From Bacteroidaceae bacterium (GTDB lineage: Bacteria > Bacteroidota > Bacteroidia > Bacteroidales > Bacteroidaceae), in the NCBI GenBank assembly GCA_011959205.1, contig BLLV01000010.1, forward strand, positions 1 to 35,796: a stretch of DNA of 35,796 nucleotides, written 5' to 3'. The notes under the pieces were generated by a model. That model ran no database searches. It saw only the letters and a program-made list of their open reading frames with translations, and was not told the DNA's origin. Position 1 is the first letter of the stretch. Every line of letters starts with the position of its first letter. Both the position numbers and the translations under genes were made by a program. Shown piece by piece: positions 1 through 7,752 of the stretch.

Positions 1-1883
1 ATAAGTTCCTCCTTGCTGCAACTGCCCGAAGCGGTTGTCACGACTACCGGGATAGCCTTTGAATTGCCAACATTGGAGGTGCGTAGCAATTCCAACAGCT
101 CGAAACCGTTGATTTCCGGCATATTCAAATCCGTAAACAACAGACTGTATTCTTTCCGGCGTATCATTTTCATCAGCTCCGCAGCGTCAGTGCAGGTATC
201 GCAATGTACTCCTTCATGCGCATACATTTCTTTCAGCATCAGGAGCAGAACTTCGTCATTATCTATGGCAATTACATCATGATATGCTTCATTGTGACGA
301 ACGTAACTTGAATTGAACTGTTCCAGCAGTTCTTCCGCTGTCTGCATGGGTATTTCCACTGTGAAACGGCTACCTTTGCCTTTTTCACTATCCAAACGTA
401 TTGTACCGCCAAGCATTGCCATGATATGTTGCACGATGGATAGTCCCAGCCCGAAACCATCTTTTGCGGCAGCGTTTGACAAACGTTCAAACGCATCGAA
501 AACACGCTGTTGTTCTTTTTCGGTCATACCAGTCCCTGTATCTTCGACGATAAGTTTCAACATACCATTATCATACCCCGTTGTCAGAGAAACCCCACCG
601 TTCTCCGTGAACTTGATGGCGTTCGACAGCAGGTTGTTTCCGATTTGCAGGATGCGTTCCTTATCCGTCAAGACTACGGTATCCTTATGGTTCGTTACGG
701 TAAGAGCCAGCCCCTTGTTCATGGCGGTTGGCATAAACTCCGTTTCAAGAATGTGCGTGATTGCCGAAATCCGGCAAGGAGAAATGTTCGGTTGCTCCTT
801 GCCGTTATCCAGACGGAAAAAGTCAAGCAGGGTGTTAAGCATTTCACGCATACGGTCGGAAGATTGCCGGATACTACGGGCATATCGCTCTTTTTTATCC
901 GCATCATTCACTTTTTCCATTAACGCGGTATAACCGATTATTGCGGTTAAAGGTGTGCGCAGCTCATGGGTGATGGTATGCACCGCTTTCTTGCGGGAGG
1001 CTATCAGTGCCTCATTCTGTTCAACTGATTTTTGGAGTTGTCCGATTAAATCTGTTGTTTCCTGTTTATATCGCTTGATGCGGACGGCATTTCGATGGAT
1101 GATTATATATGAAATGACCAACAGCAATAAAACGAATCCTGTCAAGCCGCCAATCTGAAAGAATGACCGTTCCCGCATGGCGGCTATTTCCGCTTCTCGT
1201 TTCTGTAAGTCTGCTTGTACTTTCCTGTCTATTTGGCGAATCAAGCCTTGTAATTGTCTGTTAAGTTCTGCATTCCGTGCAGCAAGGCTGTCAGCGTGTA
1301 CTGAAAGACGGCGGCTTTGCGCTTGTTGTTCGGCTATCATGTTCCGATTAAGGGAACAGAGCATCGTGGTGGTTATAGTAGGTTTTGCTTCTTCTTTTTT
1401 ACCAAAGATGCCCAAGAATCCTTTCCGTTTCGGTTTCTTAGGTTGCTCTTGGGCACTCTTCTGTACGATTACGGGTACTTGACGGTTTATCTTTTTGTTG
1501 ATGGCTTGTTGTTGTTCAAGCACCTGCACTATTTGGTGCATCTGTCGTTCTTTATCTTCGAGAAGATGACGTACACTGTCAATGCGCTCTGCCGGATAGG
1601 TAACTTTGAAACGGCATAGCATACTGTCCATTGCCATACGTCGGGTATGGTAATGTTCCAAATCTTCATCATCCCATTCCAATATCGTTTCACCTAATAG
1701 GGAAAACTCTATAAGTCGAATATGCACATCGTTTATTTCTTTCCGTAACTCGTCAATCTGTCGGTTGTCTGATTCCAAATTTTCTATTTCCTGCCATTCT
1801 GAATGCCAAATATAAGCAATGCAGCCGATTAACAATGTAATCAGCAAATAGCCCGAAGCAACTATTTTCTGAATATATCTCAT
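1..1883 (-). CDS. Membrane hybrid histidine kinase, RteA-like (3' end beyond window)
   Basis: Partial gene: 627 residues are visible from the ATG at 1883. Order: membrane helix at about 7-26, a long helical, probably periplasmic region with a basic stretch (KKPKRKG, about 149-155), second helix at about 243-262, HisKA with HELRTP (phosphoacceptor His306), HATPase with N-box NNLLSNAIKFT (about 416-426) and glycine boxes DTGTGM and GFGLGLS, then a receiver domain with DND acidic residues at 541-543 and phospho-Asp585 in FTDLNMP. The window ends inside the receiver. Layout and wording recall RteA of CTnDOT-family elements, the hybrid kinase partnered with RteB; this identity is from memory, not a search. 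The start lies only 16 bp after the radical SAM gene stop, so it is probably the last visible gene of the 5221-to-1 operon. An RteB-type regulator would be expected to the left, outside the window. Confidence 0.9.
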   Translation of the reverse strand, partial: MRYIQKIVASGYLLITLLIGCIAYIWHSEWQEIENLESDNRQIDELRKEINDVHIRLIEFSLLGETILEWDDEDLEHYHTRRMAMDSMLCRFKVTYPAERIDSVRHLLEDKERQMHQIVQVLEQQQAINKKINRQVPVIVQKSAQEQPKKPKRKGFLGIFGKKEEAKPTITTTMLCSLNRNMIAEQQAQSRRLSVHADSLAARNAELNRQLQGLIRQIDRKVQADLQKREAEIAAMRERSFFQIGGLTGFVLLLLVISYIIIHRNAVRIKRYKQETTDLIGQLQKSVEQNEALIASRKKAVHTITHELRTPLTAIIGYTALMEKVNDADKKERYARSIRQSSDRMREMLNTLLDFFRLDNGKEQPNISPCRISAITHILETEFMPTAMNKGLALTVTNHKDTVVLTDKERILQIGNNLLSNAIKFTENGGVSLTTGYDNGMLKLIVEDTGTGMTEKEQQRVFDAFERLSNAAAKDGFGLGLSIVQHIMAMLGGTIRLDSEKGKGSRFTVEIPMQTAEELLEQFNSSYVRHNEAYHDVIAIDNDEVLLLMLKEMYAHEGVHCDTCTDAAELMKMIRRKEYSLLFTDLNMPEINGFELLELLRTSNVGNSKAIPVVVTTASGSCSKEEL

Positions 1884-1899
1884 TGGGATGCTTCTAACT

Positions 1900-2754
1900 T
1901 TAAGTTAGTTCATGATTTTTACTCAAAATTTTATTCTGAGGATTTCGGATTACCTCTTCGTGATGAAAATAATCACTGAATAAAATGTCGTTATCATGAC
2001 AGTAGGCGATGATTTCGTTTTCCATTTCCGTCAGCGGCGTTTTGTCGCCTTGTATATATATCCGCTCGTATAGTGGATAGGAATCAGGATAATGTTCCTG
2101 AACGTATTGCATGATATCGTTTTTATAGCCTCCGCGCAAGTTCAGGTCTTCGAACCAATATTCACTGACAAAACTACGGCTGGTTTCTATAATCGCTTTC
2201 CAGTCCGTGACCCCTATAAAAATCGGTGACATGAACAGTATGGTATAGATTCCGTTCTCGTGAAGTGTCCGAAGTGTTTCCAATCGCTCCCGCACCGTAC
2301 TCGCCCGATCCATGTCCCGGCGGAAATTCTCATCCAGCGTATTGACGGACAATGCCACACTTAGATGCTTCATCTTTTTGAGTAAATCCAAATCACGGAG
2401 TATCAATTTGTTTTTGGTAGCAATTTGCAGATAGCAATCTACACTTACCAATTGCTCCAAGATGGAACGCGTGATACCGTATTTTACTTCATACGGATTG
2501 TAACAATCCGTCACGGTTCCCATAAAGACATTTTTCCCAGTTATTTGAGAGCCGTTTATTTTATGTCTTGCCCGTTTAATGTCGATGAAATCGCCCCACG
2601 ATTCTGAATGTCCCGTGAAGCGTTTCATAAATGACGCATAGCAATATTTGCAGGCATGGGGACAGCCTACATAAGGGTTGATGGCAAACTGACCGATTTT
2701 GGATTTGGTCAGATAGCTTTCGACCGTTTTTTCCGCTACAATTATTTTTTCCAT
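1900..2754 (-). CDS. Radical SAM protein, SPL/SplB-like family
   Basis: A 284-residue protein with a radical SAM cluster motif near the N-terminus, GCPHACKYCYA, giving a CX3CX2C set at C31, C35 and C38. It should bind a 4Fe-4S cluster and cleave S-adenosylmethionine. The flanking text (NPYVGCPHACKYCYA, later VTDCYNPYE and SVNTLDENF) fits the SplB-like group of uncharacterised radical SAM proteins rather than true spore photoproduct lyase. Substrate unknown. It starts 9 bp after the stop of the DUF1848 gene, which ends in a similar cysteine motif, so the two may act together. It ends 16 bp before the histidine kinase start. Co-transcription with the nitroreductase/EamA genes is likely from spacing and orientation. 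Confidence 0.88.
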   Translation of the reverse strand: MEKIIVAEKTVESYLTKSKIGQFAINPYVGCPHACKYCYASFMKRFTGHSESWGDFIDIKRARHKINGSQITGKNVFMGTVTDCYNPYEVKYGITRSILEQLVSVDCYLQIATKNKLILRDLDLLKKMKHLSVALSVNTLDENFRRDMDRASTVRERLETLRTLHENGIYTILFMSPIFIGVTDWKAIIETSRSFVSEYWFEDLNLRGGYKNDIMQYVQEHYPDSYPLYERIYIQGDKTPLTEMENEIIAYCHDNDILFSDYFHHEEVIRNPQNKILSKNHELT

Positions 2755-2763
2755 TACATGGTT

Positions 2764-3674
2764 TCAGATGATGAAGCTCTTTTGGTTTCCTTCTTTGATA
2801 ATATCGGTAAGTTTCACGTGTCCTATCAAGAGCGAAGATGTCGAATCATGGAGTTTGTGGTTCTCCACTGCCAGCTCCGGTTTCTTGTTGGCATAACAAT
2901 ATCTGCAACCGTTCAAGCACGTGTTGTATGCTCCGATGTCGCGTGTAGGCATACAACTGCATCCGATGCGGGTTCCCTTGTGTGCCATATTCTTGAACCG
3001 ACAGCCCAACGCGTTTCCCAGATTGGCGGTAGTCATACAACCAAAAACGGATATTCCGTATCGGCTGTAATTCTCCGATGTCCCGCAGGTTTGCAGGTGT
3101 AGCCCGTATTTCCGGGCGATTGCGCCCATTCCCTCTGCCAGCTTTTCCTTGTCCCTATCGGTCAGCGGAATCAGTTCTGGCATATTGTATGCGAGCCTCT
3201 TGTCATTTCCACGAAACTGAATACGCAGAAGTTCACATACGGTGCAAGGCGTGAAGCCATGTAATCGAACATTTTCAGATGGTAATCCACTGTATATTTT
3301 TCGGTCAGCAGTACCGGATCGTAACGCCATGCAACGCATTTGCTTCCGACTTTAGCCGAGAGTTCGACAAGCGTGTCGATACTTTGGTCGATGTCCGGTA
3401 CGTTCGGTTCTACGTCTTTGCCGTATGCCGTGATGGTATAGTGGCAAAATATGTTGAAACGGTCGGTAATCCGATAAAGTTCCGACATAATTGGGCGGTA
3501 GTTTTTAGAGCAGAACACCACGCAATCCACTACTGACGGGTCGAGCGTATATTTTGTAATATGATTCGGGAACAGTGGGTTGCGCGAATAGACATATCCC
3601 TCCTCGAATCGGTTCAATAGCCAATCGCTGTAATAGTTGACGGTATCTGTCCGTCCTCCTGTATTTATAATCAT
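2764..3674 (-). pseudogene. DUF1848 family protein with C-terminal radical SAM-type cysteine motif, frameshifted
   Basis: Two overlapping frames together make one DUF1848-like protein. The first part starts at 3674 (MIINTGGRTDTVNYY) and is in frame to about 3204, where the text reads VNFCVFSFVEM; it then runs out of frame and stops at 3171. The second part continues in another frame from about 3201 (KRLAYNMPELIPLTDRDKEKL) to the stop at 2764 and carries C-terminal cysteines including CLNGCRYCYAN. Restoring one base near 3203/3204 (for example TAC for AC) gives VEM-Y-KRLAYNMPEL, a smooth join. This is either a real single-base deletion or a sequencing error. The ATG overlaps the EamA gene stop by 4 bp, so translation was coupled. 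Function unknown; the pairing with the neighbouring radical SAM gene suggests a joint role. Confidence 0.8.
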
Positions 3675-4585
3675 GTCTTATGCAATATTAAATTTTTCAT
3701 CTCTTCCTTTTTCTTACTCTTCGTCACCAAGTAAACACCGGCAAATACCAAAGCCGCCGACAACAGTTTTTGTATCGAGAAGGTGTCCTGCCCGACAGCA
3801 ATGGCTATTACGGAAGCAACAATGGGCTGCACATAATTGTACATGCTGACCGTAGTGGGACGGATGTGTTTCAATGCCATCGGGATAAGCATGAACGCAA
3901 CAAACGTGGCTCCAAACAGCAGATAAAAGAGTGCGCACAGTTGCGTCATGTCGAAAGTTTCCCGATGGAAAATGGGGACGTGCTGCACGTGTGGGAGACA
4001 GAACGGTGCGAGTACCATTGTGGAGAACAGAAACATCCATTTCATCATTGTCACGGACGAGTAGCGTCGGGACAAAGGTTTGGACAAGACCAGATAGACG
4101 GAATACATCAACTGATTCAGCAGCATCAGTGTATCTCCCCAAAGGCTGGCGGTTCCGTCGGAAGTATGTGCGGAGCTGAACACGAGCAACACTCCTCCAC
4201 TTACACCAAGAAATACGCCGAATGACTTTTTTGCCGTAACAGGCTCTTTGAGGACGGCGGCAGCCAGCAATAACACGAAAATAGGCACTGCGGTAGCGAT
4301 AATGGAGGCATCGACAGGCGAAGAACTTTTTAACCCTACGACAAACAGCCATTGGTTGATGCCCACGCCGCACAAGGCGCAGATGAAAAGTGTTCTCAAA
4401 TCTTTCGGCAGGACTTTTTCTTTTGGCATGAAGAGGGACACGAACCAAAACATCATGCAGGCGAAAATTGCCCGCATGATGGTAATTGCTTCCGGTGGTA
4501 CGTCCGAAGTCAGCAGGTATTTGAATACCGGCATACTGACACCGAACAGGATATTTGCCGACAATATCAGAATATGTCCTTTCAT
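3671..4585 (-). CDS. EamA-family (DMT superfamily) membrane transporter
   Basis: A 304-residue protein made almost entirely of hydrophobic helices, about ten, in the two-repeat EamA arrangement. The N-terminal text (HILILSANILFGVSMPVFKY) and the C-terminal repeat (VSMYNYVQPIVASVIAIAVG) are typical of DMT permeases, which export or import small metabolites across the inner membrane. Substrate cannot be read from sequence. It starts 9 bp after the nitroreductase stop and overlaps the next gene by 4 bp (ATGA), so it is the second gene of the operon. In a mobile element beside a nitroreductase and an AraC regulator, an efflux or detoxification role is a fair inference only. Confidence 0.9.
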   Translation of the reverse strand: MKGHILILSANILFGVSMPVFKYLLTSDVPPEAITIMRAIFACMMFWFVSLFMPKEKVLPKDLRTLFICALCGVGINQWLFVVGLKSSSPVDASIIATAVPIFVLLLAAAVLKEPVTAKKSFGVFLGVSGGVLLVFSSAHTSDGTASLWGDTLMLLNQLMYSVYLVLSKPLSRRYSSVTMMKWMFLFSTMVLAPFCLPHVQHVPIFHRETFDMTQLCALFYLLFGATFVAFMLIPMALKHIRPTTVSMYNYVQPIVASVIAIAVGQDTFSIQKLLSAALVFAGVYLVTKSKKKEEMKNLILHKT

Positions 4586-4594
4586 GTTGCCGCG

Positions 4595-5221
4595 TTACCA
4601 GAGATTCGTATGTATCCGCTCATCGACGTCGATTTCTTTTTGTTTGGGCAGAAAGGCGTTTTCTGCCGGATAGCCCATCGTAAGCAGACAGGTGAACTCA
4701 TAGTCTTCCGGGGCACCGACAATCTTCTTGATTCTTTCCGCTTCGTCGGCAACGGGAATGTGGAACACGGTTCCCAATCCTTCGGCAGTAGCGGCGAGCA
4801 GCATATTTTCCAGTGCGCACCATGCCGAAGCAAAGTAGTTGAGCGAGCTTTGCTCCACAGGTCGCAGCAGCGGACTTTGTTTCTGACGGAAGAAAGGCAG
4901 GATCAGCAGGCCGCTTTGCATCAGCATACGCTGTTGCTTGGGCAGGGCATCGGCGAACATATCCATCTTATCCTTGTCGCCCGATTCATCCACTTCATGC
5001 ACCAAATTTTTGAATGCTTCCATGTTTTTGGCAAGCGGCTCTATCACTTTGGCAATATTCTCACGCCCACGCACCACGATGAATTCAAGCTGGCGCAGAT
5101 GGTCGTTTGTCGGGGCTTTGAATGCCGTGCCGATTACTCTTTTAAGGATTTCATCACTTACTTCACGGTCGGAGTAGTCACGATATGTGCGACGTTTCTC
5201 CAATACTTCATAGAATTCCAT
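4595..5221 (-). CDS. Nitroreductase family protein
   Basis: A 208-residue FMN-dependent nitroreductase-fold protein. The N-terminus (MEFYEVLEKRRTYRDYSDRE) holds the usual FMN-phosphate-binding RRTYRDY-type motif, and the middle and end (AWCALENMLLAATAEGLGT; LLTMGYPAE) match the family. Such proteins use NAD(P)H to reduce nitro compounds, quinones or flavin-linked substrates in the cytosol. It is the first gene of the minus-strand operon and diverges from the AraC-type regulator across about 130 bp. A TAACTTTG -7 box lies about 40 bp upstream, so it probably has a regulated promoter controlled by that neighbour. Substrate unknown. Confidence 0.9.
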   Translation of the reverse strand: MEFYEVLEKRRTYRDYSDREVSDEILKRVIGTAFKAPTNDHLRQLEFIVVRGRENIAKVIEPLAKNMEAFKNLVHEVDESGDKDKMDMFADALPKQQRMLMQSGLLILPFFRQKQSPLLRPVEQSSLNYFASAWCALENMLLAATAEGLGTVFHIPVADEAERIKKIVGAPEDYEFTCLLTMGYPAENAFLPKQKEIDVDERIHTNLW

Positions 5222-5259
5222 ATCAATACTTTTTTAAGTTATGTTTCTTGTTTCCAGTT

Positions 5260-5268
5260 GCAAAGTTA
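5260..5268 (-). promoter_or_regulatory. Candidate -7 box of the nitroreductase operon
   Basis: The minus strand reads TAACTTTGC, a full match to the Bacteroides -7 consensus TAnnTTTG, about 40 bp before the nitroreductase ATG at 5221. I saw no clear TTTG -33 box at 19-21 bp, which would fit an activator-dependent promoter. Confidence 0.5.
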
Positions 5269-5316
5269 CGCCACTTTATTGTTTTGAATTTGTTTTATTG
5301 TTTTATACAATTGTTG

Positions 5317-5325
5317 TAAATTTGC
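5317..5325 (+). promoter_or_regulatory. Candidate -7 box of the AraC-type regulator gene
   Basis: The plus strand reads TAAATTTGC, matching TAnnTTTG, 26 bp before the ATG at 5352. With its preceding G it also spells GTAAATTTGC, the same pattern as the CTnDOT integration core; here it most likely only serves as a promoter. It lies about 50 bp from the opposing nitroreductase -7 box. Confidence 0.5.
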
Positions 5326-5351
5326 AATCGCATAAATTAAAGCAATTATTT

Positions 5352-6218
5352 ATGGAAGATACAGCCATACCATACGAACTGCCCGAAGCGGAGAATCATT
5401 CGTTTTTCTTCATCGACCAACGTGTGGAGCCGAGCCTCGAAGCCAAGCTCCACCGACACGATGCGTGGGAATTGTATTATGTCGTTCATGGACAGGGTAA
5501 CCGAATGGCAGGCGACACATTACAGCCTTTTGCAACAGGGGATGTAGTATTGATTCCTCCATCAATGCTTCATCGCTGGGAATACACAGCCGATAGTGCG
5601 GACGAGGACGGTTGTGTCCGTTATCTAATGGTGGCTTTCAGCCATTCTTTGGTGGTGCGGTGCATGGAAGTATTTCCCGAATTGCGGAACAGACTGGCAG
5701 GCGTGATGTTTCCGACTGATGCATTGAAGTTCGGACCAGAGAGCGCACGGGTTATCCGCAAGGCACTGTCCGAAATAAACGGAATGGACGAGCTGGGACG
5801 TTTAAGTGCGATGTTCCGTCTGCTTCCTGTCATTTTTACCTCGTCGGATTATACGTTTGCTGGAAAACCGATGCGTATCGAGAAGGACGTTCGGCGTATG
5901 CAGCAGATTTGCGCATACGTGATGAAGCACTACGTTCATTCCATAGCATTGGATGATATAGCCACAGAAGTTGGTATGAATCGTTCTGCATTCTGTTCTT
6001 ATTTTAAGCGGTGTAAGGGAATGACTTTCTCGCAGTTCGTTACGCAGTACCGTCTGAATACGGCTTGCGGTTTGCTGAAACATTCGCAAAAAGGAGTGTC
6101 GGAGATATGTTATCTTGTCGGATTCAACGACCTGCCGCATTTTATAAGAATTTTCACTAAATCAATAGGAACATCTCCATCCAAATATAGAAAACAATAT
6201 CAGTGTGAGAATACTTAA
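5352..6218 (+). CDS. AraC-family transcriptional regulator
   Basis: A 288-residue protein. The start was placed at 5352 (MEDTAIPYELPEAENHSFFF) rather than the upstream in-frame ATG at 5241, because the extra 37 residues are hydrophobic, run through a likely promoter (TAAATTTGC at 5317-5325) and look non-coding. The N-terminal half is a cupin-type sensor (LHRHDAWELYYVVHGQG; FATGDVVLIPPSMLHRWEY). The C-terminal 100 residues hold two helix-turn-helix units (SIALDDIATEVGMNRSAFCS and KGVSEICYLVGFNDLPHFIR) ending in the family hallmark GTSPSKYRKQ. It is divergent from the nitroreductase operon and is its likely regulator. The effector is unknown. Confidence 0.92.
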   Translation: MEDTAIPYELPEAENHSFFFIDQRVEPSLEAKLHRHDAWELYYVVHGQGNRMAGDTLQPFATGDVVLIPPSMLHRWEYTADSADEDGCVRYLMVAFSHSLVVRCMEVFPELRNRLAGVMFPTDALKFGPESARVIRKALSEINGMDELGRLSAMFRLLPVIFTSSDYTFAGKPMRIEKDVRRMQQICAYVMKHYVHSIALDDIATEVGMNRSAFCSYFKRCKGMTFSQFVTQYRLNTACGLLKHSQKGVSEICYLVGFNDLPHFIRIFTKSIGTSPSKYRKQYQCENT

Positions 6219-6230
6219 CTTTACCCAACA

Positions 6231-6273
6231 AGTTCAAGCCGTAACGAGCAATAAAATCGTTACTGCTTGAACT
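6231..6273. terminator. Bidirectional terminator between araC-type gene and mobA
   Basis: Inverted repeat with arms at 6231-6247 (AGTTCAAGCCGTAACGA) and 6257-6273, pairing over 17 positions with one mismatch around a 9-nt A-rich loop. It sits between two convergent genes that end at 6218 (plus) and 6279 (minus). Confidence 0.7.
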
Positions 6274-6278
6274 GTAAA

Positions 6279-7220
6279 TTACAACCTCATTCCCCGTTTA
6301 CGCTTCTTCTTCCTGCGAATCATCTCCGCCATTTCCTGATTAGCTTCCACATCGGCGGCGTTGTAAGATGAACCGTTGCCGTTAAGCAATCCCAAAGAGC
6401 CGTTGAATGGCGCGCTTTGTACCGTGCCAGATGGTGCACTCTGTGTAGTCACTTCATGTGCTTTGGCTGTCATTCCCATACGCTCATTATATCTGTTGCG
6501 CTGCAATGCCGCATCAATCTTGGAATAGCTGAAACGCCTATCCACCTTGGAGCCGTTGAAATGGTAGCCATTCTTAGTAAAGACCATACCCTGTATTTCG
6601 TCCGTCTGCCCCTTGTGCTTGAAATGCACTTCCACGCCCTGCCGTTTCAGGTTGGCAACAAGCACGTTCCAGTTACCGCACCGACCCACCTCCGTTTTGA
6701 GGATGTCGTAAAGCTCGTATTTTGTCCTGTCCGGCTCTTTCAGACGGTTGCGTTTGACATTATCCTTGCCGTTTGCCATGTGAAGCCCATACTTCTGTGT
6801 AAGCTCCTTGCAGATACGGGTGCTGCGTAACCGCTCGTTTCTGTCCGAAATGGTGTTGCCGTTATTGTCTATGCGGTTGAAGGCTATATGCACGTGCGGA
6901 TGCTCTTTGTCGAAATGACGGGCGATGAGGAACTGTGTGTCACGGATGCCCATCCGTTCCATGTATTCAAGTGCGATGCCTGCCATGAGGCGGTTCGTCA
7001 GACGTGGCTCATCCTCTTTAGAGAAACTCAATGCAATATGTCCGACAGGTTTCGTAACCTTGTTGTTCATCTGTGACTGCGCATTGAAACTCATGGCGAT
7101 GGTTTCCTTGTTTTCCATGAACAAGCCATCGTATGCCACCACCTGCGTCCCCTTGCCTTTGTCAAGGATGTAATCCACCACGCCCTTGAAGTCGCTTCCC
7201 TTTACGATTTTCGCCATCAT
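6279..7220 (-). CDS. mobA: MobA-type relaxase (HUH, MOBP-like)
   Basis: A 313-residue relaxase that should nick the element at oriT and pilot the transferred strand. The metal-binding histidine cluster is visible as HFDKEHPHVHIAFNRID, with H102, H107, H109 and H111. An early tyrosine, Y17 or Y30, would be the nicking residue. The N-terminus (AKIVKGSDFKGVVDYILDKG) is typical of Bacteroides mobilization proteins. The C-terminal tail is basic (RRKKKRKRGMRL). The start overlaps the mobC stop by 4 bp (ATGA), so the two are coupled. At about 310 residues it is a short relaxase without a fused helicase, which fits a mobilizable element that borrows the conjugation pore of another element. Confidence 0.93.
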   Translation of the reverse strand: MMAKIVKGSDFKGVVDYILDKGKGTQVVAYDGLFMENKETIAMSFNAQSQMNNKVTKPVGHIALSFSKEDEPRLTNRLMAGIALEYMERMGIRDTQFLIARHFDKEHPHVHIAFNRIDNNGNTISDRNERLRSTRICKELTQKYGLHMANGKDNVKRNRLKEPDRTKYELYDILKTEVGRCGNWNVLVANLKRQGVEVHFKHKGQTDEIQGMVFTKNGYHFNGSKVDRRFSYSKIDAALQRNRYNERMGMTAKAHEVTTQSAPSGTVQSAPFNGSLGLLNGNGSSYNAADVEANQEMAEMIRRKKKRKRGMRL

Positions 7221-7579
7221 ATCCCTATCTTGGTCAGGAGTTCGTGAATCCGTGCCACCGCCACCTTGCAGTTCCGCTGTTCATCGTGGAACCCTCCGGC
7301 GTTTGCCTTTCGCGCAAGCTGGTTGAGATTGTTCGCCATGCCGCAGAGCTGACGGATGTATCCGACGTGTTCCTCCGACAGCCGTTCCCTCACATGACCG
7401 TTCCGGAAACATTCCCTCATGAACTCGCTTGGCGATGTTCCTGCGTCATGCGCCTGTGTCAGCAAGCAGAAGTAGTCGGTTGCCGCCATCTTCACGCCGA
7501 TGCGATAACTCAGCTTTTCAGTCGCCCCTTTCTTCGGGCGACCACCCTTGTTATGTTTCTTACATTCCTTGTGTTCCAT
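7217..7579 (-). CDS. mobC: MobC-family mobilization accessory protein
   Basis: A 120-residue protein with a basic N-terminus (KKHNKGGRPKKGATEKLSYR) and the MobC C-terminal pattern HVGYIRQLCGMANNLNQLAR, where GMANNLNQLA-type text is the family signature. MobC proteins bind oriT as ribbon-helix-helix dimers and help the relaxase open the strands. It lies directly upstream of mobA with a 4-bp overlap and directly downstream of the hairpin-rich region proposed as oriT. The frame ends at the TGA that overlaps the mobA ATG. Confidence 0.9.
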   Translation of the reverse strand: MEHKECKKHNKGGRPKKGATEKLSYRIGVKMAATDYFCLLTQAHDAGTSPSEFMRECFRNGHVRERLSEEHVGYIRQLCGMANNLNQLARKANAGGFHDEQRNCKVAVARIHELLTKIGI

Positions 7580-7624
7580 ATTACTTTTTCAATTATGTTA
7601 CTGATTATACTGTATAGACCAACG

Positions 7625-7690
7625 GGATGCCACTTACCGAAATTTGGGAAGTGGGTTGCAAGCGGTTTCGGTACACCCGAAACACAAACT
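7625..7690. other. Candidate oriT (two inverted repeats upstream of mobC)
   Basis: The non-coding stretch 7580-7752 holds two close inverted repeats. One has arms CCACTTACC at 7630-7638 and GGGAAGTGG at 7646-7654 (one mismatch). The second is perfect: GTTTCGG at 7665-7671, loop TACAC, CCGAAAC at 7677-7683. Inverted repeats just upstream of mobC-mobA are the usual setting of oriT in mobilizable Bacteroides elements. The nick site cannot be named from sequence. Confidence 0.5.
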
Positions 7691-7752
7691 TGCTACCTCC
7701 CAATCTTCAGGGAATGAATTTCGGGCAGCTCCCGTTTTTCCCGTTCGGAATG

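Noticed and set aside
3714..4448. A 244-codon minus-strand frame inside the EamA gene
   Set aside because: Overlaps a clear EamA transporter in another frame and is Arg/Cys-rich, as expected from a frame-shifted reading.
4352..5287. A 311-codon open frame on the plus strand
   Set aside because: It lies opposite the nitroreductase and EamA genes, has an unnatural His/Gln/Phe-rich composition and no family resemblance.
5316..5325. GTAAATTTGC as a second attachment site of the element
   Set aside because: It lies within the cargo region just before an araC-type gene and is better explained as its -7 box; no integrase or junction is near it.
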